A DNA stretch of 64,000 nt from Bidens hawaiensis (GCA_021521415.1 JAIQDT010000227.1:30001-94000), one strand, 5' to 3'. Shown: positions 1-11,043, counted from the first letter of the stretch. The notes: generated by a model not told the origin, from the sequence alone. Numbers and translations: made by a program.

Positions 1-367
1 CCCCACGTAATACGATACGAGCGTAAGATATATAATACGTTGAGACGATACACAAACACACGTTACAATACTAATAAACACGTTGTATTGGAACTCTTCA
101 AAACGTGATCTCGAATATCACTTACACGTACTGCCCAAAAAACTTTTTTTTATTTTTTTCTAAACAAGCCGAAGTTAGGCATATATAGGCCTCGACAACT
201 TCGCCTAACAGACTAGGCGAAGTTGTCTTAACTTCGCTTGTCTACAAGTTCGCCTACATCAGGCGAACTTGTGTGATACCATATCTAAAACCAAAACAAG
301 CAATCTAACACGATTACAGACACATACAAAACACTAGATACTGAACTACTGATATTATGCACCAACA
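1..367 (-). repeat. Sirevirus-type LTR, minus strand, cut by window edge
   Basis: On the minus strand this begins TGTTGGTGCATAAT at 367 and runs off the window start. It matches in order the plus-strand LTR at 3641-4044: the same start, an ACAACTTCGCC hairpin, then a TATA-like CTATATATGCC. It holds a perfect 14-bp inverted repeat (194-207 with 214-227) and a second 12-bp one (244-255 with 261-272). The opposite orientation to 3641-4044 means it belongs to a different insertion. Whether it is a solo LTR or one end of a longer element lies outside the window. Confidence 0.75.
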
Positions 368-370
368 GTC

Positions 371-569
371 TGTAACACCCTTGACAAACACAACATCGTC
401 CCACTCTTAGGCTATGCCACATCGGCCATGGACAAGAGAGATCCTTGGTTCATAAGTAAATGTCCTGCCTCTTCAATCACCAACGCGTTTTGGGTAACCA
501 AAAACAAATCCATGAGCTCTTCGTGGGCAGAGCGGACAATAATGGTGGTGCGAGGGGCGGGATGTTACA
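371..569 (-). repeat. Small solo-LTR or TRIM-like unit
   Basis: This 199-bp unit is bounded by TGTAACACCC at the left and GATGTTACA at the right, that is, TG...CA ends with short inverted termini on either strand. Its sequence differs from the Sirevirus DNA on both sides. I found no matching 5-bp target duplication (flanks CAGTC and GTTAC), so the boundaries rest on termini alone. The minus orientation is chosen because TGTAACATCCCG is a common plant LTR start. There is no coding capacity. Confidence 0.4.
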
Positions 570-620
570 GTTACCATATGTTTAAACATTCGTCTAACTT
601 TACTCATTTGCTTTGCAGGA

Positions 621-3561
621 GTGGCTGCGGTGACAGGTGCTGGTGGCGCTGGTGGTGACGAAGAAGACGGTGATAAGAGACAGTTCTTTCCGGGTCACAA
701 TATGTACGTTACTTTGGATCCAGATAGTCGTGGAGCTGAGAATTTTGCTGGGATCATCACGTTTCTCATACGTTCACGTATCATTCATGCTATCACTACT
801 ACTCTACCGATATCTCTACCAAATATTGAAGACTTTTGGAGTACGGTTGAGTTTGATTGTCGCGTGGAACCTTCGGTCATGCGTGCTACAGTTAATGAAC
901 AAGTGATACAGTTCTCAGCTAATCAAATTCGGGAAGCTCTACAGTTCGGAGTTGAAACCACTCAGGATCCTACTGAGTATTCAGCTACTTTCAAAAACAT
1001 AGCTTTTCTTCGTATGGGATACTCGGGTCCGTTGGAAGATTCACAACGTAGAAAGGGATTTCTTTTAGACCAGTGGAGTTTTTTAATACATGTGTTGATT
1101 GAGTGCATGTCTGGTCACAAGGCTGGATCCGATGGCATGGGTGCGACGATGCAGTCTGCGATGACCGAATTGACTTATAATAAATCGTATAGCTTCAGTC
1201 AAATGGTGTTCTATGAGATTGATAGTCAGAGACGAGCTGTGGCACAGGAACGTTTCTTAATGTATCCCAGATTTTTACAGATGACTCTTAATCATGTCGC
1301 CCCCAGTCTGCCACAACGTCGCCCTATCTCTTATGTGGAAAGTATAAACAAGAGAACTTGTGCACAGTGTAGGACATCTAGTGCACGAAGCAAGGCTGAA
1401 CTTCGTCCGAGGCACACTGCTTTGTTTGGGTATCTTGTCAATCTTGCTTATGTTGCTCCACCGGATGATGGTTTTAGTGATCCTATTCCGCCACAAGCCG
1501 ATATTCTTCAACCACCTCATGTGATTCAACCACCACAGGTGGTTCAAGAAGTTCCTATTGTTGACCCGGTCGCAGCTCCCGCCGAACAGGTTCTTCTCTA
1601 GGTTGCCTTTGGAGGGCACGGTTTCTTTGATATGGATACGGTTGATCCTGATGAAGTTCAAGCCTCAGTAGTTGATGTTTCTGGTGTGCATGCTTCTCTG
1701 GTTGATACATATACGGGTCCATCTATTGCCTCAGTGGAGGATTCTAAGGAAACGTTATCTAATTCTTCCACTGATGAAACTGTTGAAGCTCAGAGAGTTC
1801 TGGCTGCACAAGAAAGGATCCAAGGAAAACGAAAGAAAGATTCGGATGATAGTGAGTCAGATTATGAGGAGGAGATGTATGCCTTAGTCCATAGATCAAA
1901 GAAGGCTAGAGCTGGTGAAAGCTCGAGTGTTGTTCATTTTGCCCCTTCATAGTTGTCTGGTATGTCTACACTGCCTCCATCTTCATCTGATCCATTACTA
2001 GTGATATCTAGTGCTCCGTCGGTGGCTTTTTGTCAGCACCGTCTATTGCACCCTCTACGGTACAGGTGTCTACACCAGAGATTGTTTCTTTACCACCTCC
2101 ATCTGTTACTCCATCGGAGGTGGTCGCTATGTTTGTTGAGTCCACACTGGTGGATACTGCTGGGTTATCTGTCTCTGTTTCACCTACAATTACTACACCG
2201 TCTACATCTGTTATTCCAGTAAGCTTGGGCATTCCACCGCCTTATGCTCAGGATACTTCTCACATGAATTTTGATTTTGACACTTCCTTGTCGGATTCTG
2301 AGCGGATTGCAGCTCTTGAAAGGGTTGTTGATGAGCTGTCAAGGGTAAATGTTGTTCAAACTCAGGCTATCCAATGTCTGGTGGCTGAGAATCAACTTCA
2401 GACCGCACTTCTTGTTGAACATGGTAAGCTTTTTGATGCCTTGAAACAGTTCTTAGAATCTTAAGGGGATTCTGGTTGCAAAGGTGATGAGTTGAGAACA
2501 AAGAGGAGACAGGACAGAGACGATGATCCCAATGCATCGAAAGATGCAGGTGGTGAGCTGCTAAGAACTGAACAAACTATTGGGGCTTCCACATCTCAGG
2601 GGGAGTCTGCTGCTCCATTGGGTAGTGCAGGTGGTGAGACTGTTGTGGTAGACGATGAGGACGATATGGGTGAAGATGTGTTATCTTTTAGTGAAATTGA
2701 AAAACTTGGTGAACAGATTGAGATTCACAGTGGCTTAGAGGAAGGTGAGATACCTGATGATAGTGTTGAACACGATATTTCTAGTGCTGGTCAAGAACGT
2801 TTGGGTCAAGATGATAATGTGTCGGGTGATTCTGAGTAGGAGGAGCAGCCAAGGTGGAAAGAAGGATGTGCTCATTGGTTTATCAAGACAAAGAAGCCAG
2901 TGGTATCGACGATGTTCAAGAAGAGTTATAATATCAAAGGTTATGCTGAATCGAAGAAGGAAATTATTTGATGGATTTATGATGATCAACTCAAGTTATT
3001 TGTGATCAAAAGGTATGATGGGATTCAATACTTTGTAAGAGGTTGAAATCGTTCAATACGTTGCCTGAGTGTGAGGTGAAGGATTTGGGTCGTTTAATGT
3101 TGATTAATAGAAGTGGGGATAATTTTGCTAGTTGGGTTGGTAAAATAGTGTGGAAAGAAGTTGTTAAAGAGAAAAACTTTTAGTTGTTGAATCCTCAAAA
3201 GGGGAAGTTGATTGAAGATACAGAACGGGGAATGCGGGCTGATGGCAAGCCCTGGATGGTGATGAAGTACAAACCGATTCGATGTTTGAAAGAGGTTCTA
3301 ATGAATATCATGCTTCAAGATGTGTTGAAGGATCTGAAATGGTGGTATGTTGATTGCCAGACTGCCGAAGCTGTGATGGAAGATCAAGATGAACTAGAGA
3401 TCTTAAGGGTGTATAATCCTATGCACTTGGTTAACTTGTCTCAAGCTGATTTACAGGTACTAAATGAAAAGAAGATCTTTTATATTCCCGCTTGGAAAGA
3501 TGAAGCGAAGAAATATCAAAGGGTGGTCTCAGTTTGTGTGAGACAAGGTGTTCATGCTTGA
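621..3561 (+). pseudogene. Sirevirus ORF2 (env-position protein), degraded
   Basis: The translated pieces align in order with the 902-residue ORF2 of SIRE-1 at 27563-30271. The N-terminal block (ITFLIRSRIIHAIT, then FWSTVEF, VRAT-like, EALQFG, a conserved MSG patch, RFLMYPRFLQ) is read at 621-1601. A Ser/Thr/Pro-rich and acidic middle follows (1632-2839), and the C-terminal block is recognisable by IYDDQLKLFVIKRYDGIQYF near 2970-3040 and by WWYVD, NPMHLVNLS and YQRVVSVC at 3184-3561. In-frame stops at about 1599, 1950, 2462 and 2837 and a frameshift near 2030 break it. The expected ATG is GTG at 621, directly after an AG acceptor-like site (TTGCTTTGCAG). The biochemical function is unknown; the position matches the env-like ORF of Sireviruses, but I see no clear signal peptide or membrane segment. 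Confidence 0.7.
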
Positions 3562-3640
3562 AGACGGAAGATACGACCTTTTTGGATTACAAGACACGGC
3601 GAAGGTGTAAGAGAAATGAAGCTACTGCCAATGGGGAGTT

Positions 3641-4044
3641 TGTTGGTGCATGATGCCAGTAGTTCATTTGTCTTGTGTCTGTAATCGTTACATTGTCTCT
3701 TATGTTTTGATGAATATGTTAGTTTAGTTATTGGTTTTGGCGAACTTGTGGTATGGCGAAGTTAGGGACAACTTCGCCTAGGGTGTTAGGCGAAGTTGTC
3801 GTATTATATAACCTAACATTCGCCATTTACATTGTATGACTTTTTGGGCATATCTGGTTTGTATGCAATAGCAATACTTGTTTGGTGTTTTGGGTCTTTA
3901 CATAAAATAGCAAGTAATCATTTGTTCTTACGTGTTACGTGTTATCTACGTGTCTCTCGTGTAAACACTCGTATCATATACGTAGGGGATTCCGCACCCT
4001 CGTGTTACGAGATACTCCTGTGTAGATCTGGCTGGGAACCTACA
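3641..4044 (+). repeat. SIRE-3 3' LTR (404 bp)
   Basis: It starts TGTTGGTGCA directly after a purine-rich stretch and ends TACA at the junction with TAT-A coding DNA. The interior matches the minus-strand LTR at 1-367. It carries a perfect 14-bp inverted repeat (3767-3780 with 3787-3800, loop GGGTGT), followed within a few bases by a TATA-like box. Confidence 0.75.
3767..3811 (+). promoter_or_regulatory. Hairpin plus TATA box in SIRE-3 LTR
   Basis: A perfect 14-bp stem (arms of the type ACAACTTCGCC / GGCGAAGTTGT, loop GGGTGT) is followed by TATATAAC at about 3804-3811. This is the probable U3 core promoter. The same order of hairpin then TATA is seen in the minus-strand copy at 180-227. Confidence 0.55.
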
Positions 4045-5270
4045 TAGTCCAAAAGGCATGGCAACATAGAAATATATTCAGTAGGGGTTATAAATGTTGT
4101 GTCTTCTTGATCAGATGGTTCCATCTTAATTTGTTGAATTCCAGAGGAAGCATCCATAAAAGTAAGCATCTCATGTCCTGCTATTGCATCCACCACAGAG
4201 TCTATATGTGGTAATGTGAAAGGATCCTTGGGGCATGCCTTGTTTAAATCGGTGAAATCGACACACACCCTTCACTTTCCATTCTTTTTTGAAACAACCA
4301 CCACATTAGCCAACCATCGAGGATGCTTAACCTCTCTGATTATACTGGCCTTAAGAAGTTTTTAAACTTATTCTTGTATGATCTCTTTCCTCTCGGGAGC
4401 GAATTTCCTTTTCTTTTGATGGACGGGTTTAATGCAATTATCACGGCCTAACTTATGAGTAATTACCTCTTTTGAAATATCTGTCATGTATGAGTGCTTG
4501 AAGGCAAATGTGGATTTTTGTCGCTTAAGGTAGGATACTATATCCTCCTCAATCTCATTAGGGATACTAAATCCTAGGAAACCTTTTACATCTGGATCCT
4601 CGGGATCCAAGGATACTTCTTTTAGGTCCCGTTCTCGAGCCTCCAGCACGTTCCTAAGATTTTGCCATGGTTGCTATGCTATCGTTTGTTTAGATGTCGG
4701 CTTCATGGGTGAAGAATAATAATTCTTAGCTTCCACTTGGTCAACATCTATTCTTAATACTCACCAAGGAGTTGGTAGTTTGATACATTGATGGTAAGTA
4801 GAGGCTACAGCCTTCATTCCATGTAGCCATGGCCTGCCAAGAATAACATTGCAACAAGACAAATTATCAATAACACAAAATTTTTTGTAAGAGTTTAACC
4901 CTTCAATGCATAATTGGAGTTTGATGTCCCCCATTGTTTTCTTTGTTTCGCCACTGAAGCCGACTTTCACAGAGGTTCAGGGAATGATTTCCGAATATGG
5001 GATATTCATCTTCTAGAGTACATCGTGTTGATGATGTTGACTGAAATTCCATCATCGACTAGGATCCTGCGCATATAAGGGTTAGGAATAAATAAAGTTA
5101 CAATCAAACCATCGTGATGAGGATCCTAGATGCATGTTTTATCCTCTTCATCAAAGAAGATTCTTTTATCAGTCGTTAAGGTGGTGGATATGGCTGGTCT
5201 CTCTCCGTTCTCCAACTTAGTCTCCTTAGAATGTCTCTTGGCCTAAGAGAAGGAAGTTCCACATATGTCC
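4045..5270 (-). pseudogene. TAT-A pol: protease and N-terminal RT, truncated
   Basis: The protease C-terminal part (CNVILGRPWLHGMKAVASTYH region, 4761-4970) is followed by the protease-RT linker (VSLDPEDPDVKGFLG region, 4368-4649) and the start of RT (CVDFTDLNKACPKDPF, then SGIQQIKMEPSDQED, at 4045-4268). The RT stops being RT-like after a FITPT motif near 4045, well before the YIDD catalytic motif, because SIRE-3 interrupts it. Reading-frame shifts separate all three pieces. In an intact element these would process the polyprotein and copy the RNA. Confidence 0.75.
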
Positions 5271-7198
5271 GAGCCACCAGAGATGAAGTTGATGACTTGG
5301 GAATCTGGTGGAGGAGGATTTGATTTCTACGGTACATCTTCAGGATCCTGGATCCTAGAATTTTTTCTTCCGAAGAGCTCCTTGAAATGGCCCTTGTTTA
5401 GAAGGTATATTTCCCTCCTTAAACCAATACAATCATCAGTATGATGGCCAAAATCCTCATGGAATGCACACCATTTGGATTTGTCTTTGAAGAATGTTGT
5501 TTTCTCGTTTTTCCTAGGCCAACTTGCTTTCTCTCCAAGATCCTTCATGGAAAAAATCAAACCATGAGTATCAACAGAGAAGCAATACTCGGAAATACTC
5601 GAATAATCTTCATTATCATCATCTCCTTCTTCGACTGTCCGGACATTTTGATTGTTGAACTTGGAATAAGGCTTCGAGTTGTTGTTCCAGAACGAGGATC
5701 CTTGTTTCTTGTTAGTATATTCTTGTTTTGTTGAAGCCCCTAACCGTTCTTGGATATTCTTGTCATCCTCTAGCCTTATAAACCTGAGTGACCTGTTCTG
5801 GACTTCATATAAAGTCCTGCAAGGAGTCATCACAAGATCGTCATAAACGGAGAGCCCCTATGTAACACCATCTTGAAGGCTTCCATAGTCATAGCCATAT
5901 CAAGATTAGGGATCTCCAGGGCCTCCCTGCCAAACCTTATAACAAAATCCCTAAAGGATTCATCATAAGGTTGGACAACTCTATATAAGTCGCTAGTTAA
6001 CTTTTCAAATTTCCTACTACAAGAAAACTGGCTGTTGAACATGTTAACTAGATTTGAAAAATAAGTAACAGAAAAGGGAGGAAGACTTAGATGCCCTTTA
6101 AGTGTAGATCCTGTTAGCGTGGATCCGAAACCCTTGCATAGACAAGCTTCCTTGAGTCTTTTAGGAATTGGGTTGATCTCCATCCTCTTCCTATACTGAG
6201 CCACATGCTCTTCCGGATCAGTTGTTCCATCATATACCTTCATGTTGGGGGTTTGAAATCATTTTGGGATTTTAGCATCACAAATAGGTGGTGCAAATCT
6301 GGATAGCTTGTGGCTCCCTTTTGGTATTTCAGGGATCGGTTGGACCACCCCTGGTACTCTGGATATCATATCCTTAAGCTTCTGCAGTTCCTTAGCCATA
6401 GCCTGGTTGATACCAACATCCTGCATGGAACCAAGATTAGCATCTAAGGATATAGGATTATACGTGTTACCTCTATGTTTAGAGAATTTTGGCATCCAAG
6501 AAGAATAGCTGAGGTAAGAAGCGTTTGCCATGGCAGTTAGTCTGCATGGGGATAATGTCTCCTTCATAGACCTTTGACGATCTTTTGATTCTGGAGGAAG
6601 GATCCTTGATTCTGGAAAAAGGATCCTTGAGGCTAGGAGTTGAAGGATCCTTGAGCTTGTAGACCCATGAACCCTGGATTAAGGATGGATGATCCTTGTT
6701 GGAAAACCGAGGATCCTTGAGCTTGTTGACCCATGGATCCCGGGCGAAGGATAGATGATCCTTGCTGGAAAACTGAGGATCCATGAGTTTGCTGACTCAT
6801 GGATCTCGGTTGAAGGATAGATGATCCTTGAGTAAGTTGAGCCAAGGATCTTGGAGTGGTAAAATCCAGCATCCTAGGCATCAGAGAAGTATGATCCTCT
6901 GCTGGCCTCTTAGTCCTCTTGAGGTCATCTATCTCCCGAAGGATCCTCTGGTTAGTCTTGCTTTGCTACTCCACGTATGCTTTAACCTGCGAAAACATAG
7001 CAGAAACATCATTGTTAGAGTTAACCACCGAAGTGGTAGTAGTGGTTTTCGAGCTCTGGAAGACTGGTAGTCGTGTCTTGTTTCCAGCAGTAGTAGTCCT
7101 TGGTGCTCCCGCAAGTGGAGGAGGCTTTGGTAGTGAGGATCTTGGTGGGAGTGAAACTGATGCACGGTGGATGAAGCAGATGATTGTCGAGAGGCCAT
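5271..7198 (-). pseudogene. TAT-A gag, broken
   Basis: The likely start is the ATG at 7198 (MASRQSSAS), matching MASQQTSAS at the gag start of TAT-B. The N-terminal part is a repeat-rich region (QGSS, GSSIL, PGSMGQQ units, 6590-6880). The capsid-like domain (5830-6243 and 6259-6567) contains YRKRMEINPIPKRLKEA and SRKFEKLTSDLYRVVQPYDESFRDFV, and a C-terminal part with a CAFHEDFGHHTDDC-type Cys/His stretch lies at 5327-5833. Several frame changes and one internal stop separate the parts. Gag would form the particle that packages element RNA. Confidence 0.75.
6590..6880 (-). repeat. GGATCC-rich tandem repeats in TAT-A gag
   Basis: Imperfect direct repeats of roughly 60 bp contain GGATCCTTGA and CCATGGATC-type blocks. 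They encode repeated GSS(I/V)-rich peptides with PGSMGQQ. The corresponding region of TAT-B gag (54830-55200) is repeated in the same way but with a different number and order of units. Confidence 0.7.
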
Positions 7199-7261
7199 TG
7201 ATGGTGGTATTGATTGAACAGGTTGAATATTGATAAGGTATTTTCTGGATTATAGCACCAA

Positions 7262-7282
7262 TTGCCCCACGGTGGGCTCCAA
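7262..7282 (-). other. TAT-A primer-binding site
   Basis: On the minus strand the sequence just inside the LTR is TGGAGCCCACCGTGGGGCAA. It differs by one base at its start from the TGGCGCCCACCGTGGGGCAA of TAT-B, so it is probably a mutated tRNA-primed site. It lies 2 bases from the LTR end. Confidence 0.65.
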
Positions 7283-7284
7283 AT

Positions 7285-7919
7285 TGTTTTGGTAAAAAAT
7301 CAACTAAGTATAAAATAACCAAACTCGTTAGGTGAGGTTTAGTGCTAAGTTGATAATAACGATTATTAATCAGTTGCAAACACAAACACAGGGATTTATA
7401 TGAGGAAAATCTCTTGATCTTTAGAGGATCGCCGGCATAAAAAACTCGGGTGATGACAATTGCCTATCACCACTATATTAATTAAGAAATTGAAGTACAA
7501 TGGTGGGATATGGATCGGTAATACAAGAATAGCTAAGTGTGTGTGTTGCTAACTAGAGCTGTTGAGTAATACTCAGCTATATGAAGTGAAAACCAGTGTG
7601 TATGACCTAGCCAATCTCATATCTCATTATAAAGTAAAATAACAATTAACTATAACTCCTACTTTTGCGCCACTCTTCCCACTAGTCGTTCCCATCAGTT
7701 TGACCACGTGCATAAGGAGTCCAGTAGCGATTAAATAGGGTGACCAAGTCGTCCAGCCATTATACCTATTAGTCACAACACAACTCAAATACAATCGTTA
7801 GTAAATAAGTAATACCAAGAATCCTTGATCCTGCGCAACCTGGAGCATATCTTAATGATAATTGATCCACAAGACACTTAATGAATAGAGGATCCCAGCA
7901 TAAATTCTATGCCATAACA
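7285..7919 (-). repeat. TAT-A 5' LTR (635 bp)
   Basis: On the minus strand it runs from TGTTATGGCA at 7919 to ACCAAAACA at 7285. Length and landmarks (ATCCTTGATCCTGCGCAACC block, ACCACGTGC block, ACAATGGTGG block) parallel the 633-bp LTRs of TAT-B, with many substitutions. Confidence 0.8.
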
Positions 7920-8156
7920 ATAATTATAAATAAAATTACAAATCATGGTTCTGTTTCACAGAGTTATTTTAGAATAGTTAATTTTTTAAGCATTATATGA
8001 TTAATTTTTTGTTTTTGTCTTTTTTACTTTATGTTTATATTATGGTTTTTTCTTTATATGTTTATTTTCGGTTTATTTTATGTTTTATGTTTTTTTATTT
8101 TAAATATGTTAATCTAATGAAGTATTATGAGGTTGTTTACATTATTCATTTATACT
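7920..8156. other. AT-rich spacer between TAT-A and TAT-B
   Basis: This 237-bp stretch is very T-rich with no coding signal. It holds the left TSD of TAT-B (ATACT, 8152-8156). A run like TTTTTTCTTTATATGTTTA here recurs near 57070-57130 on the other side of TAT-B. Confidence 0.5.
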
Positions 8157-8789
8157 TGTTTTGGTCAAAATCGGTTTAAGGGTAATGTAACCAAATCTGA
8201 ATTTGTGAGGTAGAGTGCTTGTATAATGTTGATGAATATATGAACGAAATAAGGATGAACACCGTGATTTGTTACGAGGAAAATTCCTTGATCAAATGAT
8301 TATTGTCGGCACAAAAACCCCGGGTTATGACAAATCGTCTATCGCCACTTTATTAATAAAAAAATAAGTTACAATGGTGGAGCTAAAGATTGGTGAGTAC
8401 AATAATTGATAAGTGTAAGTGATAGTGGATGAAATAATCTATGTGTACTAGGGTGTGTAAACTGTGTGTTTTCCTATGCCGATCATAAGCTCAATATATA
8501 CAAAATATAAGCTAACTAAAACTCCTACATTTCCGCCACTTCTCCATGATCCGTTGCCATACTTTGACCACGTGCTAAACATCATAGACCGGCGAATAAA
8601 TAGGTAGACTTGGTCTCTTTAGCCGTTATACCTGTTAATCACAACACCATTCAAATAATACAATGGTTAGTAAAGAATTAGTATTGAGGATCCTTGATCC
8701 TGCGTAACCTGGAACATATCCTAAGGATAATTGATCCTAAAGTCACATAAGGATAACATATCCTCAGCACAAAAATCTGTGCCCTAACA
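8157..8789 (-). repeat. TAT-B 3' LTR (633 bp)
   Basis: Same length and termini as the 5' LTR at 55652-56284. It is identified as the 3' copy because the adjoining internal DNA reads, on the minus strand, CCATTTTGGGGGCAAT directly before TGTTAGGGCAC, that is, a polypurine tract. Confidence 0.9.
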
Positions 8790-8805
8790 ATTGCCCCCAA
8801 AATGG
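8790..8805 (-). other. TAT-B polypurine tract
   Basis: On the minus strand a TTTTGGGGGC run sits immediately before the 3' LTR start. It is the expected primer for plus-strand DNA synthesis and fixes the element's orientation. Confidence 0.7.
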
Positions 8806-8920
8806 CGGTTGTAAATGGATAACAGCTGTCATTTTGTAATTCAAATTGCCTACAAAAAATAGGATTAGACGTGATAGGTTAGACGCAATTATCACCCATC
8901 CTAAATTACCTCCCGCCTAT

Positions 8921-8972
8921 CTGATGAGGGGTTAGTAAGAAAACCAAGGTTTTCTTACTAACCCCTCATCAG
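8921..8972. repeat. 52-bp perfect palindrome
   Basis: A 25-base arm (8921-8945) is followed by a 2-base spacer (AA) and its exact reverse complement (8948-8972). The right arm reads as coding sequence of the antisense gene (FLTNPSSE); the left arm puts a stop in that frame at 8936-8938. It looks like a small inverted duplication of the gene's start that has stayed unmutated. Confidence 0.95.
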
Positions 8973-10430
8973 AGATTTGTAAGTTCACTGACCCAGAGAT
9001 TGATGACCTTCACTCATTGTTCCCGGTAGTCACAGTTTTTCGACCGTTCGATTCCGCTGTTCAAAGCGATTGCCTTTACAAAACCTGGGTTTGCTTTCCG
9101 GCACAGCCCTTTTTAATCAGTTATTCTTATCCCTTTCTAGCGTTTAGCCAAAGGTTTTTTATCTTAAACGGAATTAGCTACATCCAAGTAATGTCGATGC
9201 TTTGGAGAGTGTTGCACACCATAGAGAGAATTATTGAAGAGGAAGATATCAAATTTGGATTGTCGGAACTGTCGTATCTCTATACCTTAGTCACCGATGG
9301 TTCTAATTATTTTGTATTGAAATCAAAGCCACACCAACCAACTCCCATCTCTAAGGCCACCCAAAACGGTTCTTTTTGGGAAAATCAGTTCTTCTTTGTA
9401 AAAAAGGACTCTATTCCTGGTGGGTCCGATCTGCCCAAAAGGTGGATCAAGAAGGGTAGGATCCCGGATCCTCAGTTAACGCGGAAATAATAACAAATTC
9501 TTTATCTAACTATCTTAATTTTGTTTCTCAGTTGATAATATTTCTTTGTTGGCCGAGCTTCCTAGAGTAGAAGAGAGAGTGAAGAAATTCCTTTCGGTGG
9601 ATCCTAAAATTAGGACCTTTCAAGCCAAGTTCACCGAAGCCTTTCAAGAATAGATTTTAGAATCAATAAGTAACATGTCAAGTAAGAATTTTAATAATAT
9701 TATTTGATATTAGTTGAAAATAAGAGAACACTTATCTTTATATTGTATTTTGTAGGTGCTCAGAAATCTGGCAAATCCGCTTCTCAGTTCTCTCTAAAAG
9801 AAATTGACTATCTTATTGTGAAGAAGGAAACTCCAAAGACTACACCAGTCCATGAGCCACGTCCAGTAACAACTCGTGCCAAGTCTAGAGCCTCAAAGAG
9901 AAAAAAAACTGTTGAGCCAGAAGACCCGTTTAAGGCTGGAAAGTATCTCATCATCACAGTAAGGATCCTTTATCTTCATTTGGATCTCAAACCCTTTTGA
10001 ACTTATTTTGATGTAATATACAGGCCATGGATTATGCCAAAAGCTACTACGACAAGATGGCCAAGGATTATGAAGAGACTCTGTCATGGATAAGAGCCAT
10101 GGCCGCTGATAAGGACAAGACAATCTCTAAGCTGACCAAGGAAAAAAGCAGGCTGAGGAACACGCATCCTCCATTGAGTCTCAGCTACAAGAGGAGGTGA
10201 CCCGTGCTACCAATGAATCCAAAATCTCGGCCGCCAAGTCTGTTCTTCAAGCTAGGATCAAGATCATGACTGAGGCCAATGATCCTTCTTTTGACAAGTC
10301 TGCATGGGATTTGGCAAAATGGAAACATGCCCTGGGCGATGGTGAAGATGAAGAAGGTGAAAGCACGGATACTGCGGCTGGTAGTCAAGAGGCTGAGATG
10401 GTTGAAGCAGGGAAGGATGCAGCGACTTAG
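8939..10430 (+). pseudogene. Antisense four-exon gene of TAT-B (gypsy-type transposon domain)
   Basis: It runs opposite to gag-pol, between integrase and 3' LTR. Four exons join in frame: 8939-9455, 9532-9681, 9756-9958 and 10024-10430, with GT...AG introns at 9456-9531, 9682-9755 and 9959-10023. Exon 1 encodes a globular region ending GSFWENQFFFVKKDSIPGGSDLPKRWI, exon 2 NISLLAELPRVEERVKKFLSV, exon 3 a basic stretch with RASKRKK (possible nuclear signal), and exon 4 an AMDYAKSYYDKMAKDYEETL coiled-coil-like tail. The layout resembles the antisense 'putative gypsy type transposon' proteins of plant Tat elements (PF04195-like, from memory). Damage: no ATG (a palindrome sits at the start), a TAG in exon 2 near 9650, and a one-base frameshift near 10147. 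The function of the family is not established. Confidence 0.7.
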
Positions 10431-11043
10431 GAGGAGGCTGCTAAAGTGGACAATGAAGGATAAATAAGACAAGGCCCGAGCCCACTTTTTTTTATTTGTT
10501 TGTGTTTTGATTGATATTTGATGGTTTGTATTAAGACAATAGCTAATTAGGGTAAAGGATCTGTGAGGGGTAGCAAAGGTGAATGGATCCTCTTTTTTAG
10601 GGGATAAAGCCTTTGATGCCCTTTCCTTCATTTTTTCTGCACTTATAAACTAGTTAGTAATACATGCTTAACTTGGGTGGATGGTCCATTTTCGTATGGT
10701 GAAATCCGGGTTATAAATTTTGGTAAGTCCAGGTGACCTTTATAATAATAACTTAAATCTTTTGACTACTTTCTTACTGTGTGTTGTTATGAAAGCATAG
10801 TTATTATAGTTTAGATCCATAAAGAGTTTTAAGAAAAGTTTTAAGGATAGAATATCCTTGTAAAAATATATTAAGGATTCTGGATCCTTGAATTTAAAAT
10901 TTTATTAAGATTTAATTTGAATAAATGTAAATTGATAAGTAAAGATCATGCCATAAGGTCTGATTAGACCTACCACAAATGTGAATGCTTCCACGGTCCT
11001 TGTAGTTAGACTTCGGATACCTGATGCAAATAGCTTATCATAT
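10431..11043. other. Noncoding 3' region of TAT-B
   Basis: AT-rich with scattered GGATCC-type blocks. I see no coding or RNA signal. Confidence 0.5.

Larger units (their letters stand above)
570..4044 (+). mobile_element. SIRE-3: 3' part of a Copia Sirevirus
   Basis: This is the 3' end of a plus-strand Sirevirus: a degraded env-position ORF2, a short polypurine stretch (ATGGGGAGTT at 3631-3640) and a 3' LTR at 3641-4044. No gag-pol is present; the upstream part is replaced by the LTR pieces at 1-569. At 4045 it abuts the RT gene of TAT-A, whose reading is broken exactly there, so SIRE-3 probably inserted into TAT-A, with TAGTC at 4045-4049 as the right half of the target duplication. The left half is not visible. 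Confidence 0.75.
4045..7919 (-). mobile_element. TAT-A: gypsy Tat-lineage element, 5' part
   Basis: Read on the minus strand this has a 635-bp 5' LTR (7285-7919), a primer-binding site, gag, protease and the start of RT, which is cut off at 4045 by SIRE-3. Order and protein sequence match TAT-B (gag-pol at 50105-55565), but the two LTRs are clearly diverged, so these are separate insertions of related families. The 5 bp after the LTR start are ATAAT (7920-7924); the partner duplication is outside the window. Confidence 0.85.

Noticed and set aside
428..658. Open frame of 76 codons over the TRIM-like unit and SIRE-3 start
   Set aside because: It crosses an element boundary and has no similarity to known proteins.
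7997..8179. Short hydrophobic open frame
   Set aside because: It is a product of T-rich DNA and crosses the TAT-B LTR edge.
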